This document shows, piece by piece, positions 17,822 to 26,237 of a DNA stretch of 64,000 bases. Origin of the DNA: DATAGF01 sp963813355 (GTDB lineage: Bacteria; Actinomycetota; Thermoleophilia; Miltoncostaeales; Miltoncostaeaceae); assembly GCA_963813355.1 (NCBI GenBank), contig CAWEYS010000015.1, forward strand, positions 52,872 to 116,871, in the 5' to 3' direction. The position numbers were made by a program, and so were the translations under genes. Each line of letters begins with the position of its first letter. Positions within the stretch are counted from its first letter, which is position 1. Under the pieces are notes generated by a model. That model had not been told where the DNA came from, made no database searches, and saw only the letters and a list, made by a program, of their open reading frames with translations.

Positions 17822-18936
17822 GCGCCGCCCGCGCGGCCGCCCGCATCGACCTCGGAGCGGTGCGGCACAACGCCTCCGTCCTGGCCCGGGCGGCGCGCGG
17901 CGCGCGGCTGATGGCCGTGGTCAAGGCCGACGGCTACGGCCACGGCGCGGCGCCGGTCGCGCGGGCGGCGCTGGAGGGGGGCGCGTCGGCCCTCGCCGTC
18001 GCCGCCGCCGCCGAGGCCCGGGAGCTGCGCGCGGCCGGCATCGAGTGCCCCATCCTGGTGATGGGCCCGCTGGCCGGCGACGACTGGGACGGCGCGGCCG
18101 AGGCCGGCGCGGAGGTCGTGGCCTGGACGCCCGAGTCGGTCGCGCGTGCGGCGGCCGCGTTCGCGGCGCGCGGCGGGCGGGCGCAGGTCCACCTGAAGCT
18201 CGACTCCGGCATGGGGCGCCTGGGCGCGCGCCCGGAGGGGGTCGAGGCCCTGGCCGAGGCCGCGGCCGCCGCCGACATCGACGTCGCCGGCGTGATGACC
18301 CACTTCGCCACCGCCGACGAGCGCGAGGGCGACAACGCCGCCTTCATGGCCGAGCAGCTCGTCCGGTTCCGCGCGGCGGCGGCCGCGCTCCGGCCACGCT
18401 TCCCCGACGCGGCCCTCCACGCCGCCAACTCGGCCGCCGTCCTGCGCGACCCGGCGACCGCCTTCGACATGGTGCGCTGCGGCATCGCCCTCTACGGCTG
18501 CTCGCCGTTCGGCGGCGATCCCGCCGAGCACGACCTCCGGCCGGCCATGTCGCTCGTCTCCCACCTGGCGGCGGTCCGCACCGTGCTCTCGCGCGAGAGC
18601 GTCGGGTACGGGCGGCACTGGCGGGCATCGCGCGGGACCCGCGTGGGGGTCGTGCCGGTGGGCTACGCCGACGGCTACGCCCGGGGGCTGTCGGGGCGCG
18701 CCGACGTCCTCGTGGGGGGCCGGCGGGCGCCGGTGATCGGGGCCGTCTCGATGGACCAGATCTCGATCGACCTCGGCCCCGGGGCGGAGGACGAGGTCGG
18801 CGACGAGGTGGTCCTCCTCGGCAGCCAGGGCTCCGAGCGGGTGTCGGCCGAGGAGCTCGCCGCCGCCCGCGGCACGATCAACTACGAGGTGACGTGCGCG
18901 ATCGGCGCCCGCATCCCGCGGGTCCACGAGGAGTGA
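17818..18936 (+). CDS. alr: Alanine racemase
   Basis: PLP-dependent interconversion of L- and D-alanine for peptidoglycan. The PLP lysine is in MAVVKADGYGHGA near the N-terminus, and the second catalytic residue, Tyr, in ESVGYGRHW; substrate and PLP-binding segments LKLDSGMGRLG and GVVPVGYADGYARGL are present. At 372 residues it is full length. It starts at GTG 17818 inside the nnrDE stop and ends with a GTGA overlap into the tRNA nucleotidyltransferase. Confidence 0.95.
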   Translation: MSAARAAARIDLGAVRHNASVLARAARGARLMAVVKADGYGHGAAPVARAALEGGASALAVAAAAEARELRAAGIECPILVMGPLAGDDWDGAAEAGAEVVAWTPESVARAAAAFAARGGRAQVHLKLDSGMGRLGARPEGVEALAEAAAAADIDVAGVMTHFATADEREGDNAAFMAEQLVRFRAAAAALRPRFPDAALHAANSAAVLRDPATAFDMVRCGIALYGCSPFGGDPAEHDLRPAMSLVSHLAAVRTVLSRESVGYGRHWRASRGTRVGVVPVGYADGYARGLSGRADVLVGGRRAPVIGAVSMDQISIDLGPGAEDEVGDEVVLLGSQGSERVSAEELAAARGTINYEVTCAIGARIPRVHEE

Positions 18937-20357
18937 GCCCCACCCCGCCGGCCGAGGGCGCGCTGCGCGCCCTGGTGGAGCCCCTGGGGGCCCTCGGGCC
19001 GCGGGCCTGGGCGGTCGGGGGAGGGGTCCGCGACGCGCTGCTCGGCCGGGGCGTCGCCGACCTCGACGTCGCCGTCGACGGCGACGCCGCCGCCGCGGCG
19101 TCCGCGCTGGCCCGGCCCGCGGGGGCGACGCGCTTCCGCCTGTCGCGGGCCTTCGGGGCCTGGCGCGTCCAGGGCGGCCGGCTGCCGTTCGCCGTCGACC
19201 TCACGCCCCTCCAGGGCGGGAGCCTCGAGGAGGACCTCGCCCGCCGCGACCTGACGGTCAACGCCCTCGCCCTGCCGGCCGCCGGCGGCGGCCTGATCGA
19301 CCACCACGGGGGCCTGGACGACCTGCGCGGCCGCCGCCTGCGGCTGGTCCGGCCGACGGCCCTGGCCGACGACCCGGTGCGCCTGCTGCGGACCGCGCGC
19401 CTCGCCGAGGAGCTCGGCTTCGCCATCGACCGCGACGCGCTCGCGCGGGGCCGCGAGGCGGCGGGCCGGCTGTGGGACGCGCCCGGCGAGCGGCTCGCCG
19501 TGGAGCTCGGCCGGATCCTGCGCCTGCGCCACCCCGACCGGGCGTGGCGGCGCCTCGACGAGCTGGGGGCGCTCGCGGCGCTGGTGCCCGAGCTCGGCGC
19601 GTCGCGCGGCCTCGAGCAGAGCCCGTACCACCACGAGGACGTGCTGGGCCACACGCTCGAGGTGGCCCAGCACACGGCAGACCTGGTCGCCGACCCCGAG
19701 CCGGTGTTCCGCTCCCGCGCCGCCCGCGTGCGCGAGACGCTGGCCGAGCCGCTGGCCGACGACCTGACCCGCGGCGAGGCCCTGGGGCTGCCGGCGCTGC
19801 TCCACGACATGGCCAAGCCGGCCACCCGCGCGGTCACCCCCGAGGGGCGGGTCACCTTCATGGGCCACGACCGCCTGGGCGCCGAGATGGCCGACGACCT
19901 CATGCGGCGCCTCAGGACCTCGGCGCGGCTGCGCGAGTTCGTGGTCCGTTGCGTGCGCATGCACCTTCCCCTCGGCTTCATGGTGCACCGCACCCCGCTC
20001 TCGCTGCGCCAGATCGACCGCTACCTGCGCTCCACCGCCCCCTGGGAGGTCGAGGTCATCGTGCTGTCGGTCGCCGACCGGCTCGCCACGCGCGGTCCGC
20101 GCACGTCCCCGTCGTCGGTGCAGCGCCACCTGGCGCTGGCGCGCGAGGTCATGGACGCCCACTTCGAGATCGTCGACCGCGGGCCGGTGCGGCCCCTGCT
20201 GGCGGGGGACGAGGCCGCCGCCGACCTCGGCCGTCCTCCGGGGCCGTGGCTGGCGGAGCTCCTCGACCAGCTGCGCGAGGAGCAGGTGGTGGGCGCCGTG
20301 CGCACGCGCGACGAGGCCCTGCGGTTCGCCCGCCGCTGGGCCGCATCCCACTCCTGA
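18933..20357 (+). CDS. cca: CCA tRNA nucleotidyltransferase with HD domain (class II)
   Basis: Adds or repairs the 3' CCA of tRNA; relevant because the one tRNA in this window has no encoded CCA. The polymerase head has GGGVRDALLGRGVADLDVAVDG with the DxD metal ligands and RRDLTVNALALP; the neck follows (DDPVRLLRTARLAEELGF); and the C-terminal half carries an HD phosphohydrolase domain (HHEDVLGHTLEV ... LLHDMAKP ... HDRLGAEMA). 474 residues. A poly(A) polymerase role cannot be excluded from sequence. Start GTG 18933 overlaps the alr stop. Confidence 0.92.
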   Translation: MSPTPPAEGALRALVEPLGALGPRAWAVGGGVRDALLGRGVADLDVAVDGDAAAAASALARPAGATRFRLSRAFGAWRVQGGRLPFAVDLTPLQGGSLEEDLARRDLTVNALALPAAGGGLIDHHGGLDDLRGRRLRLVRPTALADDPVRLLRTARLAEELGFAIDRDALARGREAAGRLWDAPGERLAVELGRILRLRHPDRAWRRLDELGALAALVPELGASRGLEQSPYHHEDVLGHTLEVAQHTADLVADPEPVFRSRAARVRETLAEPLADDLTRGEALGLPALLHDMAKPATRAVTPEGRVTFMGHDRLGAEMADDLMRRLRTSARLREFVVRCVRMHLPLGFMVHRTPLSLRQIDRYLRSTAPWEVEVIVLSVADRLATRGPRTSPSSVQRHLALAREVMDAHFEIVDRGPVRPLLAGDEAAADLGRPPGPWLAELLDQLREEQVVGAVRTRDEALRFARRWAASHS

Positions 20358-20443
20358 GGGAGGTCGCGCCACGAGCGAGGGATGGCCGGGCGCACGTCGC
20401 GAAGAAACGGCGGAGCAGTCTGTGAGAAAAGCGCAAGCGTGCC

Positions 20444-20473
20444 TTGTGACAGGCCATGTCAGCCCACTAGGGT
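20444..20473 (+). promoter_or_regulatory. Promoter of the CAP-domain gene
   Basis: TTGTGA (20444-20449) and TAGGGT (20468-20473) with an 18-nt spacer; the start codon follows 57 nt downstream. The two matches lie in a locally less GC-rich stretch between cca and the CAP gene. Confidence 0.45.
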
Positions 20474-20530
20474 TGCCGGCAGCCGGCGAGGACGGCCCGG
20501 TGCCCTTCAACCCCCGCGGAGGACACGCGC

Positions 20531-20998
20531 ATGCGTTTGGTCGCCCCACGCGCCGTAGTCGTGGCCGCCGTCGCGCTCGCCGCCGCGCTGCCGGGCGCGG
20601 CCGCCGGGGCCTCGGACTGCCCGGCGTCGCTGTCGCCGGCCGACGAATCGTCGCTGACCGCGATGATCAACCAGACGCGGGCGGCCGAGGGGGTTGCGAA
20701 GGTCAAGCGGGACGACGTCCTCACGACGGTGGGCCGGCGCAAGAGCATGGCGATGGCCAGAGGGGCGGCCTTCGCCCACTCGACCAGCGGCAAGCTCCCC
20801 TGGGCCAAGGGCCGGGCGGCCGGCCAGAACATCGCGATGGCGTCGTCGGCGGCCGCGGCCTTCGAGGCGATGCTGGAGAGCCCCGGCCACCGCGCGAACA
20901 TCCTCGGGCGCTCGTGGCGCTTCACGGGCGTCGGCGCGGCCATCCGCTGCGACGGCATGGTGTTCTTCACCATCAACCTGATGGCGCCCAAGGCCTAG
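20531..20998 (+). CDS. Secreted CAP/SCP-domain protein
   Basis: A 155-residue exported protein: signal peptide MRLVAPRAVVVAAVALAAAL with cleavage near AAAGAS, then a compact CAP domain. Recognisable CAP features are INQTRAAEGV at the start of helix 1, the active-site region AFAHSTSGKLPWAKGRAAG followed by QNIAMA, ESPGHRANILG, and the final strand VFFTINLMAPKA. Bacterial CAP proteins bind small hydrophobic ligands or act extracellularly, and no precise role can be given. A C-terminal remnant of a second CAP gene lies 740 nt downstream, so a duplication probably existed. Confidence 0.85.
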   Translation: MRLVAPRAVVVAAVALAAALPGAAAGASDCPASLSPADESSLTAMINQTRAAEGVAKVKRDDVLTTVGRRKSMAMARGAAFAHSTSGKLPWAKGRAAGQNIAMASSAAAAFEAMLESPGHRANILGRSWRFTGVGAAIRCDGMVFFTINLMAPKA

Positions 20999-21030
20999 CG
21001 CCGGCGCGCCGTCCCCGGCGGCGCATGCTC

Positions 21031-21036
21031 TAGGCT
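21031..21036 (+). promoter_or_regulatory. -10 element TAGGCT of the cobalamin adenosyltransferase gene (leaderless)
   Basis: TAGGCT ends 8 nt before GTG 21045 and no ribosome site lies between, so the message is predicted to start at the GTG. The arrangement leaves no room for a cobalamin riboswitch. Confidence 0.5.
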
Positions 21037-21044
21037 GGGCGTCG

Positions 21045-21617
21045 GTGGTCCGGCTCACGCGCATCTACACACGCCTGGGCGACGGCGGCGACACGCACCT
21101 GGGCGACATGAGCCGCGCGCGCAAGACCAGCCCGCGCGTCGTGGCCTACGGCGACGTGGACGAGCTCAACTCCGCGCTGGGCGTCGCCCGCGCGGAGGGG
21201 CTTCCGGAGGACGTGGACGGCTGGCTCCGCCTCGTGCAGAACGACCTCTTCGACGTCGGCGCCGACCTCTGCGTCCCGCCCGGCGAGGACGAGCAGGAGG
21301 GGGCCCGGCTCCGAGTCGCCGCCGCGCAGGTGGAGCGGCTGGAGCGCTGGTGCGACGAGGTCAACGAGACGCTCGAGCCGCTCACGAGCTTCGTGCTGCC
21401 CGCCGGCACGCGCGCGGCCGCGGCCCTGCACCTGGCGCGCGCCGTCTGCCGGCGCGCCGAGCGGTCGGCGGTCGCGCTGGCCGACGCGGAGCCGGTCACG
21501 CCCGAGGCCGTCGCCTACCTCAACCGCCTCTCCGACCTGCTCTTCATCCTGGCCCGCGCGGCCAACCGCGACGGCGGGGCGGGCGACGTCCTCTGGAGCC
21601 CAGGGGAGAGTCGCTAG
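21045..21617 (+). CDS. Cob(I)alamin adenosyltransferase, PduO type
   Basis: Transfers adenosine from ATP to cob(I)alamin to make coenzyme B12. The ATP-binding N-terminus VRLTRIYTRLGDGGDTHLGD and the trimer-interface segment YGDVDELNSALGVAR are diagnostic; the C-terminal NRLSDLLFILARAANR completes the active site. 190 residues, normal for the family. The start is GTG 21045 with no Shine-Dalgarno. Neighbours are unrelated, so it may serve a B12-dependent enzyme elsewhere. Confidence 0.93.
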   Translation: MVRLTRIYTRLGDGGDTHLGDMSRARKTSPRVVAYGDVDELNSALGVARAEGLPEDVDGWLRLVQNDLFDVGADLCVPPGEDEQEGARLRVAAAQVERLERWCDEVNETLEPLTSFVLPAGTRAAAALHLARAVCRRAERSAVALADAEPVTPEAVAYLNRLSDLLFILARAANRDGGAGDVLWSPGESR

Positions 21618-21738
21618 CGAAAACGGGGTTTCAGCTCGTCTTTCGGCGGGAAGACTTGCGTGTGCCTCCTGATCTGCCCTCTGTGCCCGGGCCGATGCGC
21701 CTCAGCCGCCCGTGGCTGGGCGGGGAGAGGAGACCGAG

Positions 21739-21864
21739 ATGCGCCGCAGCCCGCCCCACCGCCGGAACCTGCTCACGCGGGCCTGGCGTTTCGTCGGCGT
21801 CGGCGCCGCCCGCTGCGACGGCGCCCTCTTCGTGACCGTGAACCTCATGGGCGCCGCGCGCTGA
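21739..21864 (+). pseudogene. CAP-domain C-terminal remnant
   Basis: A 41-codon frame from ATG 21739 ends WRFVGVGAARCDGALFVTVN and then LMGAAR. Aligned with the intact CAP protein (WRFTGVGAAIRCDGMVFFTIN at its end) it retains the last two strands and the SPxHRxNxL helix end, but the signal peptide and first two thirds are gone. It overlaps the 3' end of the convergent RNB gene by 20 nt. Probably a deletion relic of a duplicated CAP gene. Confidence 0.65.
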
Positions 21865-23282
21865 GCACCACCCGCCGCGCGTCGGGGTCGACGGCCGTCA
21901 GGCGGACGTCGACCTCGTCGCCCGGGCGCGGGCCCTCGCCGTCGAGCGCGGCCAGCACGGCCGGGTCGGCGATCTGGACCAGGGGCCGGCCGTCGCGGAC
22001 GTCGACCACGACGGCGCGGAAGGTCTCCCCGACGCGCGGCGCCAGGACGACCGCCTCCACGTAGTCGAGGGCGGCGCGCTCGGCGGCGCGGGCGCGCGCG
22101 CCCGTCGCCCGCATGATCTCGGGCATCGCCGGCAGGGCGTCGAGCGCCCAGGCGGGAGGGGCGCGCGCCGCCGGCCAGGGCCAGGGCGACCTCGCCGGCG
22201 ACCCGGTCCGCCAGCCGCCGGATGGGCGCGGTGACGTGGGCGTAGGGCGCGGCGATGGCCGCGTGCCCCGGCGGCTCTCCGGCGCCCTCCGCGCGCGCGT
22301 CCCAGGCGGCGTAGCCGGCCGCCCCGGCCGTCCGCGCGGCCCGGACGGCGAAGGCGGCGTCCCCGGGGCGTGACGGGTCCAGGCCGCGCACGACGTCGGC
22401 GTAGGCGACCCGCTCCGGCCAGCTCACCCCGAGCGCGCGGGCGCTGTGCCGCAGGCCCTCCAGCGCCCGCGGGTCGGCCGGCGCGAGCGTGCGGAAGAGG
22501 CCGATGCCGCCCTCGGCCATCAGGCGCGCCGCGCAGATCCCGGTCAGCAGGGAGATCTGGGCGTTCCAGTCCTCCACCGGCAGCGGCGCCTCGAAGCGCA
22601 GCGCGTAGCCGTCGCCGTCGCGGACGACCTCCTGGACGGGCGTGGTGAGGCTGACGCCGCCGCGCTCGGCCTCGCGCGCCAGCCTCAGCCGGCCGACGTC
22701 GCGCAGCGCCGCCAGCCCCGCGTCGCCGCCCCCGTCGATCGCGCTCTGGGCCTCCTCGTAGGAGAGCGCCCGCCGGCTCCGCACGATCGCCCGCTCGACG
22801 GCGACGGAGCCCTCGCGCCCCTCCCGGTCGAGGTCGATCGTCCAGAGCAGCGCCGGCCGCTCGACGCCCGGCAGCAGGCTCGCGGCGCCCTCGCCGATCG
22901 GATCGGGATGGAGCGGGGAGCGGCGGTCCGGCATGTAGACCGTGACCCCGCGGCCGCGCGCGGCGGCGTCCACGGCTCCCCCCGGGGCGACCAGGGACGC
23001 GACGTCGGCGATCGCGTAGCGCACGCGGAAGCCGTCGCCCCGCCGCTCCACCAGGACGGCCTGGTCGAGGTCGCGCGCGCCCGGCGGGTCGATGGTGACC
23101 AGGTCGAGGTCGCGCGCGTCGCGGCGCCCGTCCCGCGCCGGCCCGCGCGCGGCGGCGGCGAGCGCCTCGGCCTCGGCCTCGGGGGGATGGGGCCCCGGGA
23201 CGCGCATCTCCCGGCGGATGCGGTCGAAGCCCTCCGCCAGGCGGTCGGCCGGACGGGCGAGCCGCAGCGCGGGTGCCGTCAC
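21845..23282 (-). pseudogene. RNB-domain 3'-5' exoribonuclease (RNase II/R family), one frame break
   Basis: The catalytic core is intact: LDLVTIDPPGARDLDQAVLV holds the acidic metal ligands, RYAIADVASLV and MPDRRSPLHPD follow, and YAHVTAPIRRLADR is the RNA-binding Arg/His motif of the RNB domain. After ALALAGGAR, near 22165, the frame is lost and resumes one base away as PPAWALDALPAMPEIMRATG, ending in a small S1-like segment (GETFRAVVVDVRDGRPLVQI). The reconstructed protein is ~479 residues, the usual actinobacterial RNB length without cold-shock domains. GTG 23282 overlaps the M15 stop, so translation is coupled. The break may be a sequence error. Confidence 0.8.
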
Positions 23283-23950
23283 CCGCCCGAGACGGAGAAG
23301 TGCTGGAAGTCCTGGATGGAGCTCCACCGGCCGCCCCAGCCCCAGCCGACGGCGTCGAAGGCCTCCACCAGGGCGCCGCCCTCGACGGCCATGCCCGGCC
23401 GGGCGGGCGACCGGTCGAGGTAGGGCACGCTGCGGCGGTGCGACGTGCTGCCGCCCGAGACGTACGGGTTCTCGATGGGGTTGATGTCGATCGCGCGGCC
23501 GTACGCGTGCTCCGACCAGCGCGACGACCCGGTGGCCGGCCGGCAGTTGAAGGCCGAGGTGTTGTCGGCCTCGATGCTCGCGAAGTCGTCGCCGCCGTAG
23601 GCCTGGATGGGCCTCATCCGCCGGATCGGGAAGCGCGCGCGGTAGAGGGCCCGGAACGCCGTCACGACGTCGCGCGCGGCGCCGTTGTGAACCACCAGGG
23701 CGCCGCGGTGGAGACGGCCGTCGAAGCCGACGAACGGCAGGCTCACGTGGCGCAGGGCGGCGGGCCCGACCGGGCAGCCCGGCCGCCACACGCTCGGGGT
23801 CATCTGCTCCCGCTCGGCCGGCGAGATCGGGCGCACCACCGCGCGGAACTCGGGCAGGGGTGCCGCGGCGGCGGCGCCGCACGGGGCGGCGGCGGCGAGG
23901 GCGGCGAGCGCCAGGGCGGCCGTGCGGAGGGGGCGGGGGAGGCCGGGCAC
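23279..23950 (-). CDS. Secreted M15-family D-alanyl-D-alanine carboxypeptidase-like protein
   Basis: 223 residues with a signal peptide (TAALALAALAAAAPCGAAAAA). Zinc ligands of the M15 family are visible: SEHAYGRAIDINP supplies His and Asp, and the C-terminal DFQHFS the last His; catalytic Glu is probably in the WGWGG region or replaced. Members trim peptidoglycan stem peptides outside the membrane. It lies between EamA (33 nt upstream) and the RNB gene in one minus-strand run with an NlpC/P60 gene, so two envelope hydrolases share this run. Confidence 0.85.
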   Translation of the reverse strand: MPGLPRPLRTAALALAALAAAAPCGAAAAAPLPEFRAVVRPISPAEREQMTPSVWRPGCPVGPAALRHVSLPFVGFDGRLHRGALVVHNGAARDVVTAFRALYRARFPIRRMRPIQAYGGDDFASIEADNTSAFNCRPATGSSRWSEHAYGRAIDINPIENPYVSGGSTSHRRSVPYLDRSPARPGMAVEGGALVEAFDAVGWGWGGRWSSIQDFQHFSVSGG

Positions 23951-23983
23951 GGTCAGGCACCGTAGCCGACCCCCCCGCCGGCG

Positions 23984-24907
23984 TCACGGCGGGGCGGCAG
24001 GGGGCACGGTGAGGTCCCCGGCGGCGGGGGACCTCCGCCAGTCCAGCCACACCTTGGCCGCCGTCGCGCCGAGGATCAGGACGCCGCCGGCGATCGCGAC
24101 GCCGCTGGGCGTCTCGCCGTGCACGAGCCAGGACCAGACCGGGTTGAGGGCGGGCTCCACCAGCAGGAGCAGGGACACCTCGAAGGCGGGGACGTGGCGC
24201 ACCGCGGCCGCCAGCAGGAGGTACGCGAGCCCGATCTGGACGACGCCCAGATAGACGATGAGGATCCAGTCCTGGGCGTCTCCGGAGAGCGGCAGCGCCC
24301 AGGGCAGGCAGACGACGAAGGCGATCAGGTTGCCCGCCACGGTCGCGCCGGCGGCGGCCTCGATGCCCTCCTGGTCGCGCCCGATCCAGCGCAGGCCCAG
24401 CAGGGTGGCGGCCCAGGAGACGCCCGAGACAAGGGCCAGGACGTCGCCGAGCCAGGGCCGCGGCGCCGTCGCCAGGGCGTCCTGCGGGCCGAACGCGACC
24501 ATCGTCAGGCCGGTGATGATCACCAGCATCACGAGCACGTCGGCCGCGCGCACCCGCTCGCGGAGCAGGAACATGCCGGCCAGCAGGACGTAGAGCGGCG
24601 CGGTGCTCTGGAGGAAGATCGCGTTCGCGGACGTCGTCTGCTTGTTGGCGAGCACGAAGAGGATCACGGTCGCGGCGTAGGCGGCGCCGACGATCCACGT
24701 GCGGCGGGTCCAGTTGCGGCGCGAGCCCGGCAGGATCGCCGCGATCGCGGCGGCGGCCACGCCCGAGCGCAGGGACGCGACCTCGAGGCCGCCCCGGATG
24801 CCGGTGTAGCTGGTCGACTTGATCGCCGCCCCGCCCGTGGAGAACAGGACGGCGGCCCCCACTACCTCCAGCCGGGCCAGCCGCGCCGGATCGATCGTCG
24901 CCGGCAC
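23984..24907 (-). CDS. EamA/DMT-superfamily transporter (10 TM)
   Basis: A 307-residue integral membrane protein built of two EamA halves of five helices each; the first begins VVGAAVLFSTGGAAIKSTSY and the second GVSWAATLLGLRWIG, with the proline-rich ending VEPALNPVWSWLVHGETPS typical of the family. It probably exports a small metabolite. It begins 19 nt after the NlpC/P60 stop and is likely in the same transcript. Confidence 0.9.
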   Translation of the reverse strand: MPATIDPARLARLEVVGAAVLFSTGGAAIKSTSYTGIRGGLEVASLRSGVAAAAIAAILPGSRRNWTRRTWIVGAAYAATVILFVLANKQTTSANAIFLQSTAPLYVLLAGMFLLRERVRAADVLVMLVIITGLTMVAFGPQDALATAPRPWLGDVLALVSGVSWAATLLGLRWIGRDQEGIEAAAGATVAGNLIAFVVCLPWALPLSGDAQDWILIVYLGVVQIGLAYLLLAAAVRHVPAFEVSLLLLVEPALNPVWSWLVHGETPSGVAIAGGVLILGATAAKVWLDWRRSPAAGDLTVPPAAPP

Positions 24908-24925
24908 GGTCGCGCCCCGGGGCGG

Positions 24926-26146
24926 CTACGCCCGGACGGCCCCCATGTAGTCGCTGCGCTCGCCCAGGTTGGAGACCTTCACGACGTCGCCCGTCTGGGG
25001 CGCGTGCACGTACTGGCCGCCGCCGACGTAGATGCCCATGTGGCCGCCGCCGTTGAAGAACACCATGTCGCCGGCCTGGAGGTCGCTGTTCGGGACCTTG
25101 GGGAAGTCGTTCCAGATCGCGCCCGTGTAGTGCGGGACGCTCTTGCCGATCTGGCTGTAGGCGTAGGAGGCGAGGCCGCTGCAGTCGAAGCCGCCGGGGC
25201 CGCTGCCGCCCCAGACGTACGGCGTGCCGATCTGCTGCATGGCGGCCGCGGCGGCCGCGGCGTTGCCCCCGCCGCTCGGGATCGGCGCGGTCGCGGCGGG
25301 CGCGCCGCCGGCGGCGGGGGCGGCGACGGCGGGGCTGCCGCCGCCGCCGCCCTGGGCGCGCGGCGGCGCCGCCGCGGCGGCGGCCATACGCTGCTGGGCG
25401 AGCGCGGCCTGCATGGCGGCGATCTGGCGCTGGCGCTCCTGCTCGGCCGCGATCATCTGGGCCAGCTCGCCCTTGACGTTCTCGAGGACGGCGGCGCGCT
25501 GCGCGAGCAGGCTCTCGATCTTGTCCTTCTGGGCCTTCGCCTGGGCGACGACCTGCTCGGCGCGCTTCTCGTCGATGAGCAGCTCGGCGCGCAGGTTCTG
25601 GAGGCGGAGCTTGGTCTCCTTGAGCGTGTTGACGACGCTCGCGTCCTGCTGCCCGACCTGGTCGAGCAGCTCGATCTGGTCGGCGGCGGCGCTGATGCTG
25701 CCGCTGCTGATCACGACCTCGGCCAGCGTGGGTTCAGGGGTCGCGTAGATGTCGCGCAGGCGCTCGCCGAGCACCTTCTCGGACTTCTGCAGGTCGCGCT
25801 TGGTGCCCTCGATCTGGCGCTTGTTCTGCTCGATGCGGGCCTTGATGACCCCGAGCTGGTAGCGGGCCCCGTTGTAGGCCTCCGCCGCGCGCTCGACCTC
25901 GGCGTCGATGGCCGCCAGCTCCGCCTGGATCGCCTCGACCTGGGCGCGCTTCTGCTGGATGGCCGCCGGCTCAGGCGTCGCCACGCCCACGCCGAAGACC
26001 AGCAGGGCGGCGCCGACGAGGACCAGCAGGCCGGGGACGAACAAGGAACGCCGGGGTCTCAGAAAGCGAGTCTCCTGCGCGTTTACGGGGGATGAGGGCC
26101 CGGGCTCGGCCCTGATGCGACGCGGGGACGTTACCAGCCGTGTCAT
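24926..26146 (-). CDS. NlpC/P60 cell-wall endopeptidase with N-terminal coiled coil
   Basis: Hydrolyses D-Glu-meso-DAP links in peptidoglycan. After a single membrane anchor (SLFVPGLLVLVGAALLVFGV) there is a long coiled coil (about residues 50-250, e.g. QVEAIQAELAAIDAEVERAA), then an Ala/Pro/Gly linker, then the NlpC/P60 domain with the catalytic Cys in GFDCSGLASYAY, His in GGHMGIYVGG and a further His in YVHAPQ. This RipA/FtsX-regulated-like layout suggests autoinhibition by the coiled coil. Start is uncertain: ATG 26146 is used, GTG or later codons nearer the membrane helix are possible because a promoter-like TTGCGC/TAACGT pair lies inside the first codons. Confidence 0.88.
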   Translation of the reverse strand: MTRLVTSPRRIRAEPGPSSPVNAQETRFLRPRRSLFVPGLLVLVGAALLVFGVGVATPEPAAIQQKRAQVEAIQAELAAIDAEVERAAEAYNGARYQLGVIKARIEQNKRQIEGTKRDLQKSEKVLGERLRDIYATPEPTLAEVVISSGSISAAADQIELLDQVGQQDASVVNTLKETKLRLQNLRAELLIDEKRAEQVVAQAKAQKDKIESLLAQRAAVLENVKGELAQMIAAEQERQRQIAAMQAALAQQRMAAAAAAPPRAQGGGGGSPAVAAPAAGGAPAATAPIPSGGGNAAAAAAAMQQIGTPYVWGGSGPGGFDCSGLASYAYSQIGKSVPHYTGAIWNDFPKVPNSDLQAGDMVFFNGGGHMGIYVGGGQYVHAPQTGDVVKVSNLGERSDYMGAVRA

Positions 26147-26237
26147 TGCGCGCAAGGGGCAAAGGTGCGGACATTGGCCCATTTAACGAACGCCGCCCGT
26201 CGTTGAACGTGCCCGCCCGGACCTCCATGATTGCCGC

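Noticed and set aside
20999..21044. Cobalamin riboswitch before the adenosyltransferase gene
   Set aside because: Only ~45 nt are available and the -10 lies 8 nt before the start codon, leaving no leader.
26096..26237. c-di-AMP (ydaO) riboswitch upstream of the NlpC/P60 gene
   Set aside because: These often precede such genes in actinobacteria, but the short leader shows none of the conserved riboswitch sequences.
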